From NCBI GenBank assembly GCA_030180135.1, contig CM058237.1:36415126-36479125 (forward strand): DNA of 64,000 bases, written 5' to 3'. Of the stretch, positions 34,650-45,379 are shown in pieces. The stretch is from Orychophragmus violaceus. Its lineage: Eukaryota; Streptophyta; Magnoliopsida; Brassicales; Brassicaceae. The position numbers were made by a program, and so were the translations under genes. Below the pieces are notes generated by a model. It searched no databases. It had not been told where the DNA came from and was given only the letters and a program-made list of their open reading frames with translations. The first letter of the stretch is position 1. Each line of letters opens with the position of its first letter.

Positions 34650-35769
34650 ATTATACAGATGTTAAATTGATGTATACAGATGTTAAATTGATGTATAACT
34701 GTAACACTTGTAATTTTTTATGAGAGTACAAAGTGAAGGGGAGAGAAAGTATTCTCTCTGCCTTCTCTCTATATTTTTCTTTTTCTCGTTTCCTTTGCCG
34801 ATCTTCTTCTCGACTGCCTCTCCACCGCCGACCTCTTTAGGCGGTGCGAGAGGGCAATACTCCTTTTGCATGGCCGTGCTTCATCCTCGGTGAGAAGCTC
34901 AGCCCTCGCCTCTACATGATTCCTCCCTTCTCTCGGTTGTGTGGTGAGTTATGTGGTGGCGTGAAGCTTCAGCGGTGTCCATGCTCTTTGAGGACGAGAT
35001 ATGGTGTCGGTGGTGCTCGTGTCGTTCGGCGGTTCCTCTTTCTGGCTTCTCGATATTGCTCACTGGCGGTTTGGTGGGAGTCCGGCGGATCTGGCGGTTT
35101 TAGTGGTGGGGTCCCGGTGAGTGGGTCGTTGGTGCGAGTCGCCTCGGATGTCTTTCTCTCGAGTCGTATTTGCTTGGGGACGGGGCCTCTTCTTGGCGGT
35201 CAGTTTTCCCAGCGGTGACTTGCCCCAACAAACCCTTTCTTCCTCTTCCGGTTCTTTTGCTTCTAGCTGGTAGCTTCTCCTCTCTCTCTCTCTCTCTCTC
35301 CTGTCGCCTGTCCTGCTTTTTCCGGTTGCGCCCTGCCGGCTTCGGGTAGGTTTTCGGTGGTCCTCTGTTTCCTCCGCTCTGGCGATTGATAGATTTCGCC
35401 GCCTCTCCTTGGCTCTTTCCTTGCGCGGCGTTGGATGGATTCGTGTATGCGTTCATGGCGGCGGCGGCTCCACCATGTCTGTCGTCGAGATGGTCCTGTT
35501 TCTCGGCGGTTAGTTGTCGGCTTCCTTCCTCCGGCGGTGTCTGCGCTTCGGCCACGGCTCTAGAGGTTAAAGTTTTCGTTTTGTTAGAGTTCTAGGGTTT
35601 TTTCTATGGGGTCTTTGGGCTTCGAGTTTTGAGGCTAATTGTGTAATGGGTTTAAAGGTATTGGGCTTCAAATCAGGTCCAATAGAAACTAATTTGTAAG
35701 ATTGGACCCAAAAAACAAAAACCAAACAAAAATTTTCAATATATAAACCAAATTTTAGCAAAAAAAAAA
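34650..35769 (+). mobile_element. Poly(A)-tailed non-LTR retroposon, noncoding
   Basis: A 17-bp direct repeat AACTGTAATCGTTTTAG flanks it (34633-34649, 35770-35786), and an A run (35760-35770) precedes the right copy. Inside is a pyrimidine-rich leader (about 34740-34800), a GC-rich centre with (CT)n at 35278-35301 and a 3' part ending AAATTTTAGC. Frames at 34844-35218 (+) and 35100-35555 (-) resemble nothing known. Length and lack of coding recall Sadhu-type retroposons of Arabidopsis, but I cannot confirm the family. The left border is blurred by copies of a 21-bp sequence also present upstream. Confidence 0.55.
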
Positions 35770-35786
35770 AACTGTAATCGTTTTAG

Positions 35787-36350
35787 GATAATTGAGAGTA
35801 AACATCATTTTAAAATATTACTTGAGGCACGTTTTTTTTTCTTTAAAGCGAATAAGTGGTCTTCGATTAAAAGGAAAAAAAAAAAAATCCCTTAGAATAT
35901 ATACTTTTGCTTAGGGGGTATATCCACCCGTACCTACTACCTACCATACGAATACGATTTTGACCCAAAGAACTAGAGGTTAAGGTAAAGTCATGAGTGA
36001 GATAATTATTACGTATTATAATTTCCAAATATTAATTTTGTCACTTTGGAAAATACTGGAATACTCATCCAATGAGTGAGAGGGAAAAAGAGGTGTAGGA
36101 CAATGGATCCTCTATAAATTAATTTTGATAGAATTAAGACCAAAAAATTAGGTTTGACCAATTAAGTATTTTCATTGTAGCATGTTTTGCCCATGGAGGA
36201 GAGAGGTTGTCTGATGTCATAGGATGTCATATGGAAAGAGGTTTGTGGGCCAGATGCATTAAATGCTCATGTCCCCTATTTATTTTATATAAATGAAATA
36301 ATTAAATATATCACATAAAATAAAATTTATTGTAATTAAGAGTTTTGGAT
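35787..36350. other. AT-rich spacer
   Basis: No gene or element recognised. Confidence 0.4.
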
Positions 36351-36352
36351 GA

Positions 36353-36835
36353 GGATATAGGATTTAGGGTTTAGAGTTTGAGGTTAGGGTTTAGAGTTTA
36401 GGGGTTATGTTTTGTGTTTAAGGGTTTGGGTTTAGGTTTTAGAGGTTACGGTTTAGGGTTTGGGTTAGGGTTTAGGGTTTAGGGTTTAGGGTTTAGGCTT
36501 TAGGGTTTATGGTTTAGGGTTGTAGGGGTTAGGGTTTACACAAACTCAACCCCTAAACCCAAACTCATAAACAAAAACCCTAACCCCTAAACTCCAAACC
36601 CTAACCCCAAACCTTAAACCCTAACCCCTAAACCCCTAAACCCAAAACCCTAATCTCCAAATTAACACAAACCTTAAACCTCTAAAGCCTAAACCTTAAC
36701 CCCTAAACACAAAGCCTAAACCCTAAACCCAAGCCTAAACCCTAACCCCTAAACATTAACCCTAAACCCTAAACCTCAAAACCTAAACCCTAAACACTAA
36801 ACTCTAAATCCTAAACACTAAAATTTAAATCCCAA
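36353..36835. repeat. Interstitial telomere-like array, head-to-head
   Basis: Degenerate TTTAGGG units run on the plus strand from about 36353 to 36538, with about four perfect units near 36471-36497. The array then switches at about 36540-36548 to degenerate CCCTAAA units up to about 36835. The TTTAGGG-then-CCCTAAA order is that of two joined chromosome ends, or of a fold-back duplication of one array. It lies about 0.9 kb upstream of the BAG1 start codon. Confidence 0.85.
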
Positions 36836-37326
36836 ATCAAATTATAAATATTTGAAAGCTAACCCACTTATTATATAAAATTATTGGTATAAATATGTTT
36901 AACCCACTTATAATTTTCTTTTTCTTTTTTATTTTTTTGTTTATTCTTTCTTCCCCAGACAAAAAAAAGGAGAAAGAGAAAATATTGATTTTTTAATAAA
37001 AATGTAAAAAAAAAAAAAAAATAGATATGTAATTATTTAGTAAAAATAGGGGTAGAATTAGTTTTGTATGAGTAAATAGTATGAGTGAATAGTGTGAGAT
37101 GAGAGAAAACTAATTTTTCTATTATCCATTGCTATGAAATCATATTTCCCCCAATGAAAAGTCCAAAGACAACAATTATATATTCCGACAAAAAGATACA
37201 GATATACAGTATATATATACACAACTAGATATATGCATGAAAGTCACAGGCACATGAGAGATCAATTAGCTGGCCTCTCGTTATTATTCTCTTTTCTTTT
37301 CTTTTCATTTCCAAATTCTTTTTATT

Positions 37327-37334
37327 TATAAATA
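37327..37334 (+). promoter_or_regulatory. Candidate TATA box of BAG1
   Basis: TATAAATA lies 430 bp before the start codon, placing transcription start near 37360 and giving a leader of about 400 bases. TTCCCGAA at 37360-37367 matches half of a heat-shock element, but the next TTC is out of register. Confidence 0.4.
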
Positions 37335-37762
37335 ATAATCAATATTTCCATTTTTTCCTTTCCCGAACGGGTTCTCTGAAACAACAAACTCGAACAGAGA
37401 ATCCGGATGCTCTTCTGAGATTCCACTCTTTCCTAATATACTCGTTGATTTTCTCGGGAAAACAAAAGGTTCCATTTTCACTTTCGATTGTCTTCCCAGA
37501 CAGAGGAGATCTGTAAAGTCAATTCGGATTCTTCTAATTGGGAGTATTTTGTTATCTTCTATTGAAGAGGAGATAAAGAGAAGAGTTTTTATTTGGGGTT
37601 TTGTCGATCAGAAAGATCTGTCCTTTGATCTTTGTGGTACACGTGGCGAAATGGGTTTGGAGTCTTGTTGATGATGTCCATGTCTCCAATGTCTTTGTCC
37701 TGTTTCTGATACTAGTAGAGAGATCTTCAGATCCGTTGTTTTTATTCTTCTGTTCAACAAAA

Positions 37763-38931
37763 ATGATGAAGATGATGAGGAACAAACCGACAAATCTTCC
37801 GGCGACGAATGGCGGCAGGGAGTCAGGCGGTCATGATTGGGAAATGAGACCCGGAGGAATGTTGGTTCAGAAGCGTAACCCGGATTCGGATCCTGTCGGA
37901 GCTCCACCGCCACCGATGATCAGAGTCAGAATCAAGTACGGTTCGGTCTACCATGAGATGAACGTTAGTCCTCAAGCTTCATTTGGTTAGTCTCTCAAAT
38001 TCATAAGAAAATCTCTAAATTTTAAAGCTTAGAAATTGATTATGTGTGAATTTGAATCCAGGGGAGCTAAAGAAGATGTTGAGTGGACCAACGGGTATTC
38101 ACCATCAAGATCAGAAACTAATGTACAAAGACAAAGAGAGAGATTCAAAGGCCTTTCTTGACGTTTCGGGAGTGAAAGATAAATCCAAGATGGTGCTTAC
38201 CGAAGACCCGATTAGCCAAGAGAAACGCTTTTTGGAGATGAGGAAGATCGCCAAAACAGAAAAGGCGTCTAAGGCCATATCCGATATTAGCCTTGAAGTT
38301 GATAGACTGGGAGGACGTGTAATGCCCCCTTGTACTTTCTCTTTCTTTTAGATTGTTTGTATGTTTTTGAAACTGTTTACGTGTGTATAGGTTTCGGCGT
38401 TTGAGATGGTTATAAAGAAAGGAGGGAAAGTTGCGGAGAAAGATCTTGTCACGGTGATCGAATTGTTGATGAATGAGTTGATAAAGTTAGATGGGATTGT
38501 AGCTGAAGGAGATGTGAAGTTACAGAGAAAGATGCAGGTATGTAATCTCAATGTTTCTTGGGTTGGTTTTTAGTTGTAACATTTTGGTTCTATGTATGTT
38601 TTAGGTGAAGAGGGTGCAGAATTATGTGGAAACACTCGATGTTTTGAAAGTGAAGAACAGCTCTAAGGCTAATGGGCAGCAGAAACAGTCAAATGGTCAG
38701 AGACTTGCAACGATTCAAGAAGATGATAGCAATGGACAGAGGCAAGAGCAGAAACCGATACAATCGCTTATGGACATGCCTATAAACTACAAACAGAAGA
38801 AACAAGAGATTGAGGAAGAGCCTAGAAATTCACCAAATCTGATGGATTCTTCTACTAAATGGGAAACATTTGATCATCATCCATTGAGTTCGACTACTGC
38901 ACCAAGGTTCAATTGGGAATTCTTTGATTAA
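37763..38931 (+). CDS. BAG1: BAG family molecular chaperone regulator 1
   Basis: Four exons give 317 codons: 37763-37985, 38062-38318, 38391-38537, 38605-38931. All introns have GT...AG borders and the frame is kept throughout. The first ATG in frame begins MMKMMRNKPTNLPA, as in Arabidopsis BAG1. A ubiquitin-like domain (about residues 50-130, including RVRIKYGSVYHEMNV and GIHHQDQKLMYKDKERDSKA) is followed by the BAG domain (about 145-225, ISLEVDRLGGRV, ELLMNELIKLDGIVAEGDVK), which in this family binds the ATPase domain of Hsp70/Hsc70 and promotes nucleotide exchange. The C-terminus ends PRFNWEFFD. It is somewhat shorter than the Arabidopsis protein, mainly through loss of glycine-rich residues near the N-terminus. 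No damage is seen; it is the only intact host gene here, isolated among transposons. Confidence 0.95.
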
Positions 38932-39068
38932 AAATAACTCATATTTGGTGAGAGCTTTTTTCTTTTCTCGTGTGGAGGTGTTTTTCTTTAAGGCTTCTTC
39001 TTCTTACTTATCATGATGATTCTTTTGATGTACTTATATTTTTGTGGGCGTTGTTGTTCGTTCTGAGA

Positions 39069-39074
39069 AATAAA
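39069..39074 (+). terminator. Candidate poly(A) signal of BAG1
   Basis: AATAAA lies about 140 bp after the BAG1 stop, a plausible distance for a plant 3' untranslated region. Confidence 0.35.
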
Positions 39075-41057
39075 CAGAGAGGATATTACAGAGAAGTGAT
39101 TATGATTCATTTTTGTTTTCTTTCTTCTTATTACTTTTGTGACAAGGGATTGAAACCTACTTGATGAAAGAGAGGGTTTCTTTCTCTCTCTGTCGGTTGT
39201 TTTTTTTTTTTATTAACTTTGAAGGTTTTAGAAAGTAGACAATGAGTGGGAGTCTTATTATGATTTCAGGCTGAAAAAAAAGAAGTGACAACCTTTTTTT
39301 CTTCACATCTTTTGTCAGTAAGGACAATTTTAACTTTTCTTTTAGAGCGAGGCAAAATCGTATAACCCAGGGTGGCCCATTCGATTTTTTTTTCTTTCAC
39401 GAAAATGAGGTGAAAAAGTCAAATCAGAGAATTTCATATTGAGCCAAAACTATTTTTCCAAGTAATTGTTTTGTTAAGACGAGAATTACTGGGGTCGATT
39501 TGCCTCAAGATATAGAATGAGTACATATTCGGTTGATATAAATTCGCATTTTTATCGATTTTTATTACAGTTTTGTATGTTTTTAGTAAAAAAAAAAATC
39601 AAGAAATTTTGGTATTTTATGATGTTTTAATGTTTTTCTAGAGTAAAGTCTTTGCAGGTTATTTGTTTCAATATTTTTAATTTACGAATCTTTGGCTATC
39701 CGTTCATACATATTCCAGAAACACAATGACTGAAAGCATATCTAATACAGAATAAAAACAGTGTGTTACCAAAGAGTGATGAAAAAGGTAAATGAGATGA
39801 TTGATCTGGTTGATGCAAATATCATTCATTCTATGATGAAGTTGTCCTCCAAAGACTGTTCATACATGTTAGATTGATATTATACTAATTATGGTTTTTA
39901 TTCTGTTAAATCTTCAAAAAATACGGCAAAATGGAAAGCAAGTTTTTGTTTTGTTTTGAACTATTGGAAAGTGAGTTTGAAGTCTTGAAAATGAATGCAA
40001 TCTCTATTGTCTCAATCAGTGTTATAGAATAGTTCACTCTGAAGGAGGCTACAAACACTTTAGTTAATAACAAGGCATTGGATTCTGTGGTCACAACTGA
40101 ATGTGTGAAGTTCAATGGCTGACATCTCGATTTGAAGAAGCTAGGTTTACATGAACGTCTCGACTTTCAAATCAAGTACCAAAATTTTTGTCCAAAACTC
40201 TTTCAACTAATAATACTAGCTATATTTTCCATTCTTTTATTCCAAAATCAATTCTGAATAATATTATATTGACTATATGGATTCCACCATAATTTAGTAA
40301 AAATCGGTTTGATGTTAAATTAAAAATTAGTACATTTACATCGAATAAAATGATAATCATAGTTTAAACATATCTTTCAAATTTTTTTTCCTAAAATTAT
40401 CAGCTTTTCTTAACTATTTTTATAATAAAAATATTATTTTACAAAAATTATGAAATTGTATATGATAAAAAAAAAATATGTGCATACGCGCGCGGATGTT
40501 GGACTAAGTCACCTCTAATAAAAATAATGGGACACAATATAGTTGACATTAAGTACATATTCACTCTCGTGAATAAATTAATAAAAGAGGCGCATATATA
40601 CCGACAATATATCATATCCAAATCATGATTTGTTTCATGCTGTAAAACATATTATACATATACAATTATGATAAAAGACACATAATCAAATGTAAAAATA
40701 TTAAAAAGGAGAGATTAGTTATAATTGTGCAACTATTACGGATGGGACCAAGTTCCATACAATATATAGAAAATGGCACGAAACATGATAATATTATACA
40801 TTTATATTTCCCCCAAAAGGATTTAACTTCAGTGGTTGTGGTGTCTCCACGAGAGACTCGACCAACTGGAGGATTGTGCTGTGGAGTGTGGACCAAACAT
40901 GTAATCATCGAACGAAAATGCAAACACACAAAAATAAATTGTCGACTGTCGGTAGAAGAGGACAGAACAACTAAAGTAGTTAGACGCAAGTATCAAAGAA
41001 AGTATCGCAATCAATAGTGAAGGCGCTTATTTGTTTTTTTTTCTCTCGATAATTATA
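39075..41057. other. AT-rich intergenic sequence
   Basis: No gene is supported; short frames around 40666-41017 look random. CGCGCGCGG followed by CTAA near 40490-40508 is faintly like a Helitron 3' end but lacks a clear hairpin. Confidence 0.4.
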
Positions 41058-41758
41058 CATATATATACTATTAAAATAGAAATACAAGATTGAAAGTGTC
41101 ATTAATTTTCTATTTAATTATAACTGGTACTACTCATCTTCTTTATTAGATAAGATTACGCACTAATTAAAGGCAAAAATGTATTAAAAAATTGTTAAAA
41201 CCCGTGTGTGGTGCATTGTAGCAAACAATACAGAAATATGCACTTAATTATTTCTAGTTTTTTAATAATTACTTTCCCAACAACATTTATAATTAGAATA
41301 TCTTATGTTTAATGAGTAGTAACTTAAATACCAACTTTCAAACTTAAATACAACTTTCCAAATAATATGATGTCCTAACATAAATGTCAATTAAATAAAT
41401 GAACAAATCTTAACAAAATTTAATAATAATAAATATATTGTTTTGAAAATGTTCTCAATAATTTCAGACAAAACCATTTTTAAATTTCCTATTTTCAAGT
41501 ATATGTAACTTAATGTATGTAGCCATCTACACGAGAATATACTATGTAATCGAATATGCAAACAAACCATAAGATATCATTATAATTAAAATAACACCGA
41601 AAATATATTATACTCCGAAAATATATCATGACCCGTTCAACCATATCGTGACAACCCTAGAACATAAATTTCACTATAAATATACCCACAAACTGTGAAC
41701 TCTCTCATCACTATCAGTTCTTTCGAGAATTTCATTTCTCATCGCAATTTTATCTACG

Positions 41759-43879
41759 ATGAGTTCTATTGTTGTTACCACTAACATATGGCTCACTAAA
41801 CTTTCATATGTTAAGCCTTTTAAAACAGGTTGACGCATTCGTATCAAGATCATTCATTCTTGGAAGCAGTACACCGCTCAATCTGGAGAGACATTATAAC
41901 TAATCTGGCAGATGATACAATACATTTTTTTAATACAAACTAACCGATTACTTACTTATCGATTGGATTATAATCAATTATAATATTGTTCTACATGCAA
42001 TAACTCATGCATCATACAAGAAAATATTTGTTAAGAATGTCGAGAATTAGCTTCATATTGGTAAGTGGAAGGTCACTGAGAATATTTCATTGTCTCTTGT
42101 ATATGGCCAGTATAGGGCAACATCTCATCAATACAAGATGAGTTTCTTGAACAACATGTCTATTACCCGGACTCAGTTTAAATCAGATGATAATTTTCTG
42201 TCGTTGACCGATTTTCAAACTATATTTGGTGGTTCTTTCAAAAATTGTTTCCAATTGATTAGATATCCTATTATACGTTTTATTATCTTATTTATATGGA
42301 TTTAATTATTGTTTATGTATATCTATTTTTTATTTTTTTTGTAGATGTCACTGAACAAGTGGTTGATGTTGATAATATAAACCCTACAAGTCAATGGTAA
42401 AAACCTAAAAAAATTGGAGTTTATGGTTCGAGATTCTGAGTATGTTACTTTATATATTTAGCCTAACTTGGAAATTGACCATTAATTTTTTATTATTACA
42501 ATTTTAATATACTATGTTACATTTACAAATAGTATTTTTATAATATATTTTAATATTATTCAGAGTTTGTCATGTTGTCTATGGGGTCGTTTTGCTGAGC
42601 AAGTGATGTCTGCATGCTTAGCAGCCGATGAAGATATGATGATATGTTTGATCACATTTGGTAAAATAAATTACTATCGAGGTAATACACAATAATATTG
42701 ATATTAATAATCTTATCTATGCGACTTAAATTAACTCTAACAAGAGTATATATAGCCCTAATTGTTTAGTTTGTCTTTTTCTTTAAAAAAATATGCAAAA
42801 GATCTACAGATCACAAATGCTTTTGATGCATCACAAGTCTTGATCAATGCATCCTTACCTAAATTTGAAGAGTTCGAAAAATCGTAAGTCTTTTAATAAC
42901 AAACATATATATATATATTGACAACAAGTGTCAACAAAAAGAACCCTATCTCTCAATCATCCATGTTGGTGGCTCCAGACCAATATGAACTCTGTTTGAC
43001 TGCCTGATGCGAGCACTCCGTTGTAGTCTATCCACCGTCTGATTGCTTGTGTGAGGTAAATGTTTGAGGTCGAATGTGAAGAACTTCTTCTTCGTTTCGA
43101 ATTTCTCCAAATGAATTGAGAAATATGGCCAGTCTTGTAACAAACATATATATAAACCTATATGATTACAAGTATATACATAATATCTTAACGTGTATTG
43201 AATATACTTCCACATGATGGTCTTTCTCTAACCATTATGGAGCCTAAGGATGAGAAAGAGGAAATGTTAGCAACCATCAAATGGTGGTCTCAGTTTGAAA
43301 AGAAAACAATGTCTGAACCACTTTGCAACAATGAGGTAACTACAATTTATGTATTAATTTTAGTAAAGGTTTATCTTCTTTTTATATTATAGAATAAGAT
43401 TATATTGAACTTGACAATGTAATCTAATATTCACAGGTTGAAAAATGCAGAATATTTTGTACCATTTACGCCATAGATATTGATTGATCATGGTATTATT
43501 TTGGATGCAACATATGCAAAAAAAAAAAATTAAACTAAAATCTGAGTCCATATCAATTCTCGAATTACTACTCATGTTTTATGGTGTACTACTTGTGCTG
43601 AAAAGGTAACAAATGTTTCTCCAAAGTATTCTCTTATATATCATATTTTTTCGCAATCACCAAAGTTTTTCATCATACACTAACTAATATTATTTAATTG
43701 CATTGTTTATTTACGTATAATTTAGGTTTAAACTTTATCTTATGGTGATGGATCACACCGGTAAAACCAAGTTCATGCTACTCGACACATTACTAAGGGA
43801 ATTGTACCACAATCTGCTGGTGGCATACTTGTGGTTCGTTTGAAGAGGTAAAAAGCACACTACTTCCGACGTCAACGAC
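41759..43879 (+). pseudogene. RPA70-like (DUF223/OB-fold) single-stranded DNA-binding protein, broken
   Basis: Starting at ATG 41759 the reading WLTKLSYVKPFKTG is followed by TGA where the family has Trp, then RIRIKIIHSWKQYTAQSGET. Later exons give LHIGKWKVTENISLSLVYGQY and MSFLNNMSITRTQF (42040-42230), LWGRFAEQVMSACLAADED (about 42570-42680), NAFDASQVLINASLPKFEEFEKS (42815-42886), IKWWSQFEKKTM (about 43280), VEKCRIFCTIYAIDIDWSWYYF (43438-43505, a zinc-ribbon segment) and LYLMVMDHTGKTKFMLLDT (near 43733). These are the successive OB folds of crucifer RPA1-like proteins, which bind single-stranded DNA in replication and repair. Premature stops and lost splice sites make it a pseudogene. Confidence 0.65.
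42914..43137 (-). mobile_element. 5'-truncated LINE tail inside the RPA-like pseudogene
   Basis: A minus-strand frame ending at 42946 encodes the end of a plant LINE RNase H-like domain (KHLPHTSNQTVDRLQRSARI, then HIGLEPPTWMIER and a stop). A 17-bp direct repeat TAACAAACATATATATA flanks the insert (42897-42913, 43138-43154), as expected of target-primed insertion. The 3' end carries a TA-rich tail and not a plain poly(A). Confidence 0.6.
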
Positions 43880-43880
43880 A

Positions 43881-44256
43881 ATGTTGAACCCTCATTTCGT
43901 TAAGCCTCTTTTTCACGAATTCATTTCAGGTGTGGTATGTAATCTCAGTTCTCCCTCTGTTTTTCTCTCTATATGTAGTGTTTTCTTCTTCTTACTTGTG
44001 TGTCTCTTCGTTGCAAATATCCCGTTGAAGTTATTCTCAAAACACATAGATAGAAGAACTAATATTAAGAGCTCACATATCTGATAATTCAAATAGAAAA
44101 TAGTATATGCAACGAGAAGGTCATAGACTAACGGAAGGCTGGAAAGAGTTTGCCGAGGCACATTCATTCCGAGTCGAAGACATTCTCATCTTCGAACACT
44201 ATGGAGATGTAAATTTTCATGTACATGCTTTCGAACGCAGTTGTTGTGAGCTTTAG
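43881..44256 (+). pseudogene. B3-domain (REM family) gene fragment
   Basis: The frame begins MLNPHFVKPLFHEFISGV at 43881, the usual start of a REM B3 domain. After an apparent intron follow NIPLKLFSKHIDRRTN near 44018, a stop, then HRLTEGWKEFAEAHSF and DVNFHVHAFERSCCEL to about 44256, the GWKEF and FHV segments typical of the B3 fold. REM proteins are DNA-binding transcription factors. Only one B3 domain is present. It starts exactly where the RPA-like reading ends. Confidence 0.6.
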
Positions 44257-44535
44257 TATGTCCAGTCTCCAACGATGAAGAGGAGAATATAAGAAGTAAG
44301 TTATCATCTTTTTTCTTCCAAGACAATTAGTTTTTTTCTATCTAACGTTTATATGTTTTGTTGCAGGAAGTGAATACCACTACCTAACACTAACCGTCAC
44401 AAAAGACAATATCAAACATAGCAGAGTTGTTAGTTTTCCTTTATGTTTTCTGAAATTTTACAAATTGCGTTAGGTTATTGATGCTTTTTGATGTTTTATA
44501 TGTTATAACACGATTCATATTATGTTTTTGCAGTT
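44257..44535. other. Unassigned sequence after the B3 fragment
   Basis: Probably intron or 3' sequence of the captured fragment; no feature seen. Confidence 0.35.
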
Positions 44536-44737
44536 TCCTTGGGACGTTTCTTGTGTTCTTGGGACGTTTCTTGTGTTCGACATCGTCCTTTATGGCAGGT
44601 TCGTCCTCTTTCAAGGACAGAGCTTTTAGGGCTATGTCGATGCTTGGTTTTTCGATCCCTTTGACTGGTATGATCCTTTTGAGGTTAGGATCTGATGTCG
44701 ACGCTAGAGCGGCAAGGGCATCGGCTGCGGTGTTTTC
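44536..44737 (-). mobile_element. Tat-lineage pol fragment (RNase H to integrase spacer)
   Basis: From about 44555 the sequence matches, on the opposite strand, 59920-60090 of Tat element 1 (shared reading FMAGSSSFKDRAFRAMSMLG on the non-coding strand). Its left edge is a 21-bp direct repeat containing CTTGGGACGTTTCTTGTG, twice in tandem. Copia C cuts the right edge at 44738. Confidence 0.7.
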
Positions 44738-45379
44738 TGTTGGATCCCCTAGGATCTAGGGTTTGATATATTGAATGAAAACCAACCTCGTTCTTACCTT
44801 TGAACTGGCAGCGGAATGAGAATGGTGAACGAGATCAGTGGAGCAACGCAGATGCCTTGCCTCTACCATATACACACGCACGCTCGCTGGAAACGGGATG
44901 CTAGTGCCGGATCAACGGGATTCGAATCTCTCTGGTGTGTCTACTGTTTCTATCAAGAAAAGTGGACGGCCTTAGTGTTTAGGTCGAAACTCACTTGTTT
45001 TATTCGACCTAAAACACAATTAACGGGCCAGACTTAATCAAGTCTTAATTCGAAAAGCCTTTCGAAAAACCCGAACTGTGTCGACCGACACACAAGCTGT
45101 GTCGATCGACACAACACCATTTTATCGATTATAATGTGTATCCAATACACATTAATATGATCATTACCATAATGATCATTCCCATGTCGTAGCTTCCAGT
45201 TTGCTTAGGTGTGTGACCCTATAGGATCATATAATACTGGCAGTAAGTATTCAACTTACAGATTGCAAGAGGCTTCTAGCAAAACATTGCAACCGCCCAG
45301 TATTATACGAATGTATGATCTCGACACACAACTATCTCAGGAGTGAGCACAAGTGTGATTTCAGGACACTATCCCAACA
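44738..45379 (-). repeat. Copia C 3' LTR
   Basis: It starts TGTTGGATCCCCTAGG and ends TATCCCAACA on the plus strand. It holds one palindrome pair (45077-45113) and the three-arm fold (45231-45306). Confidence 0.9.

Larger units (their letters stand above)
41058..44535 (+). mobile_element. Possible Helitron-like segment carrying RPA-like and B3 fragments
   Basis: TATACTATTAAAATAGAAATAC near 41066 resembles the 5' ends of crucifer Helitrons (TC...CTATTAAAA). Plant Helitrons often carry RPA70-like genes and pick up gene fragments, and both occur here. No Rep/helicase and no CTRR-hairpin 3' end were found, so the call rests on context. Confidence 0.3.

Noticed and set aside
34844..35555. Frames of 124 and 151 codons on opposite strands near 35 kb
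   Set aside because: Both lie in the GC-rich body of a poly(A) retroposon and overlap each other; GC-rich DNA gives long chance frames.
37601..37762. N-terminal extension of BAG1 from 37601
   Set aside because: The codon at 37601 is TTG, the extra residues are hydrophobic and unlike the family, and ATG 37763 matches the known BAG1 start.
40480..40510. Helitron 3' end
   Set aside because: CGCGCGCGG then CTAA is suggestive, but no convincing hairpin or matching 5' end could be paired with it.
40666..41017. Frames of about 100 codons on both strands after BAG1
   Set aside because: Overlapping on both strands, AT-biased, no domain or conserved motif.
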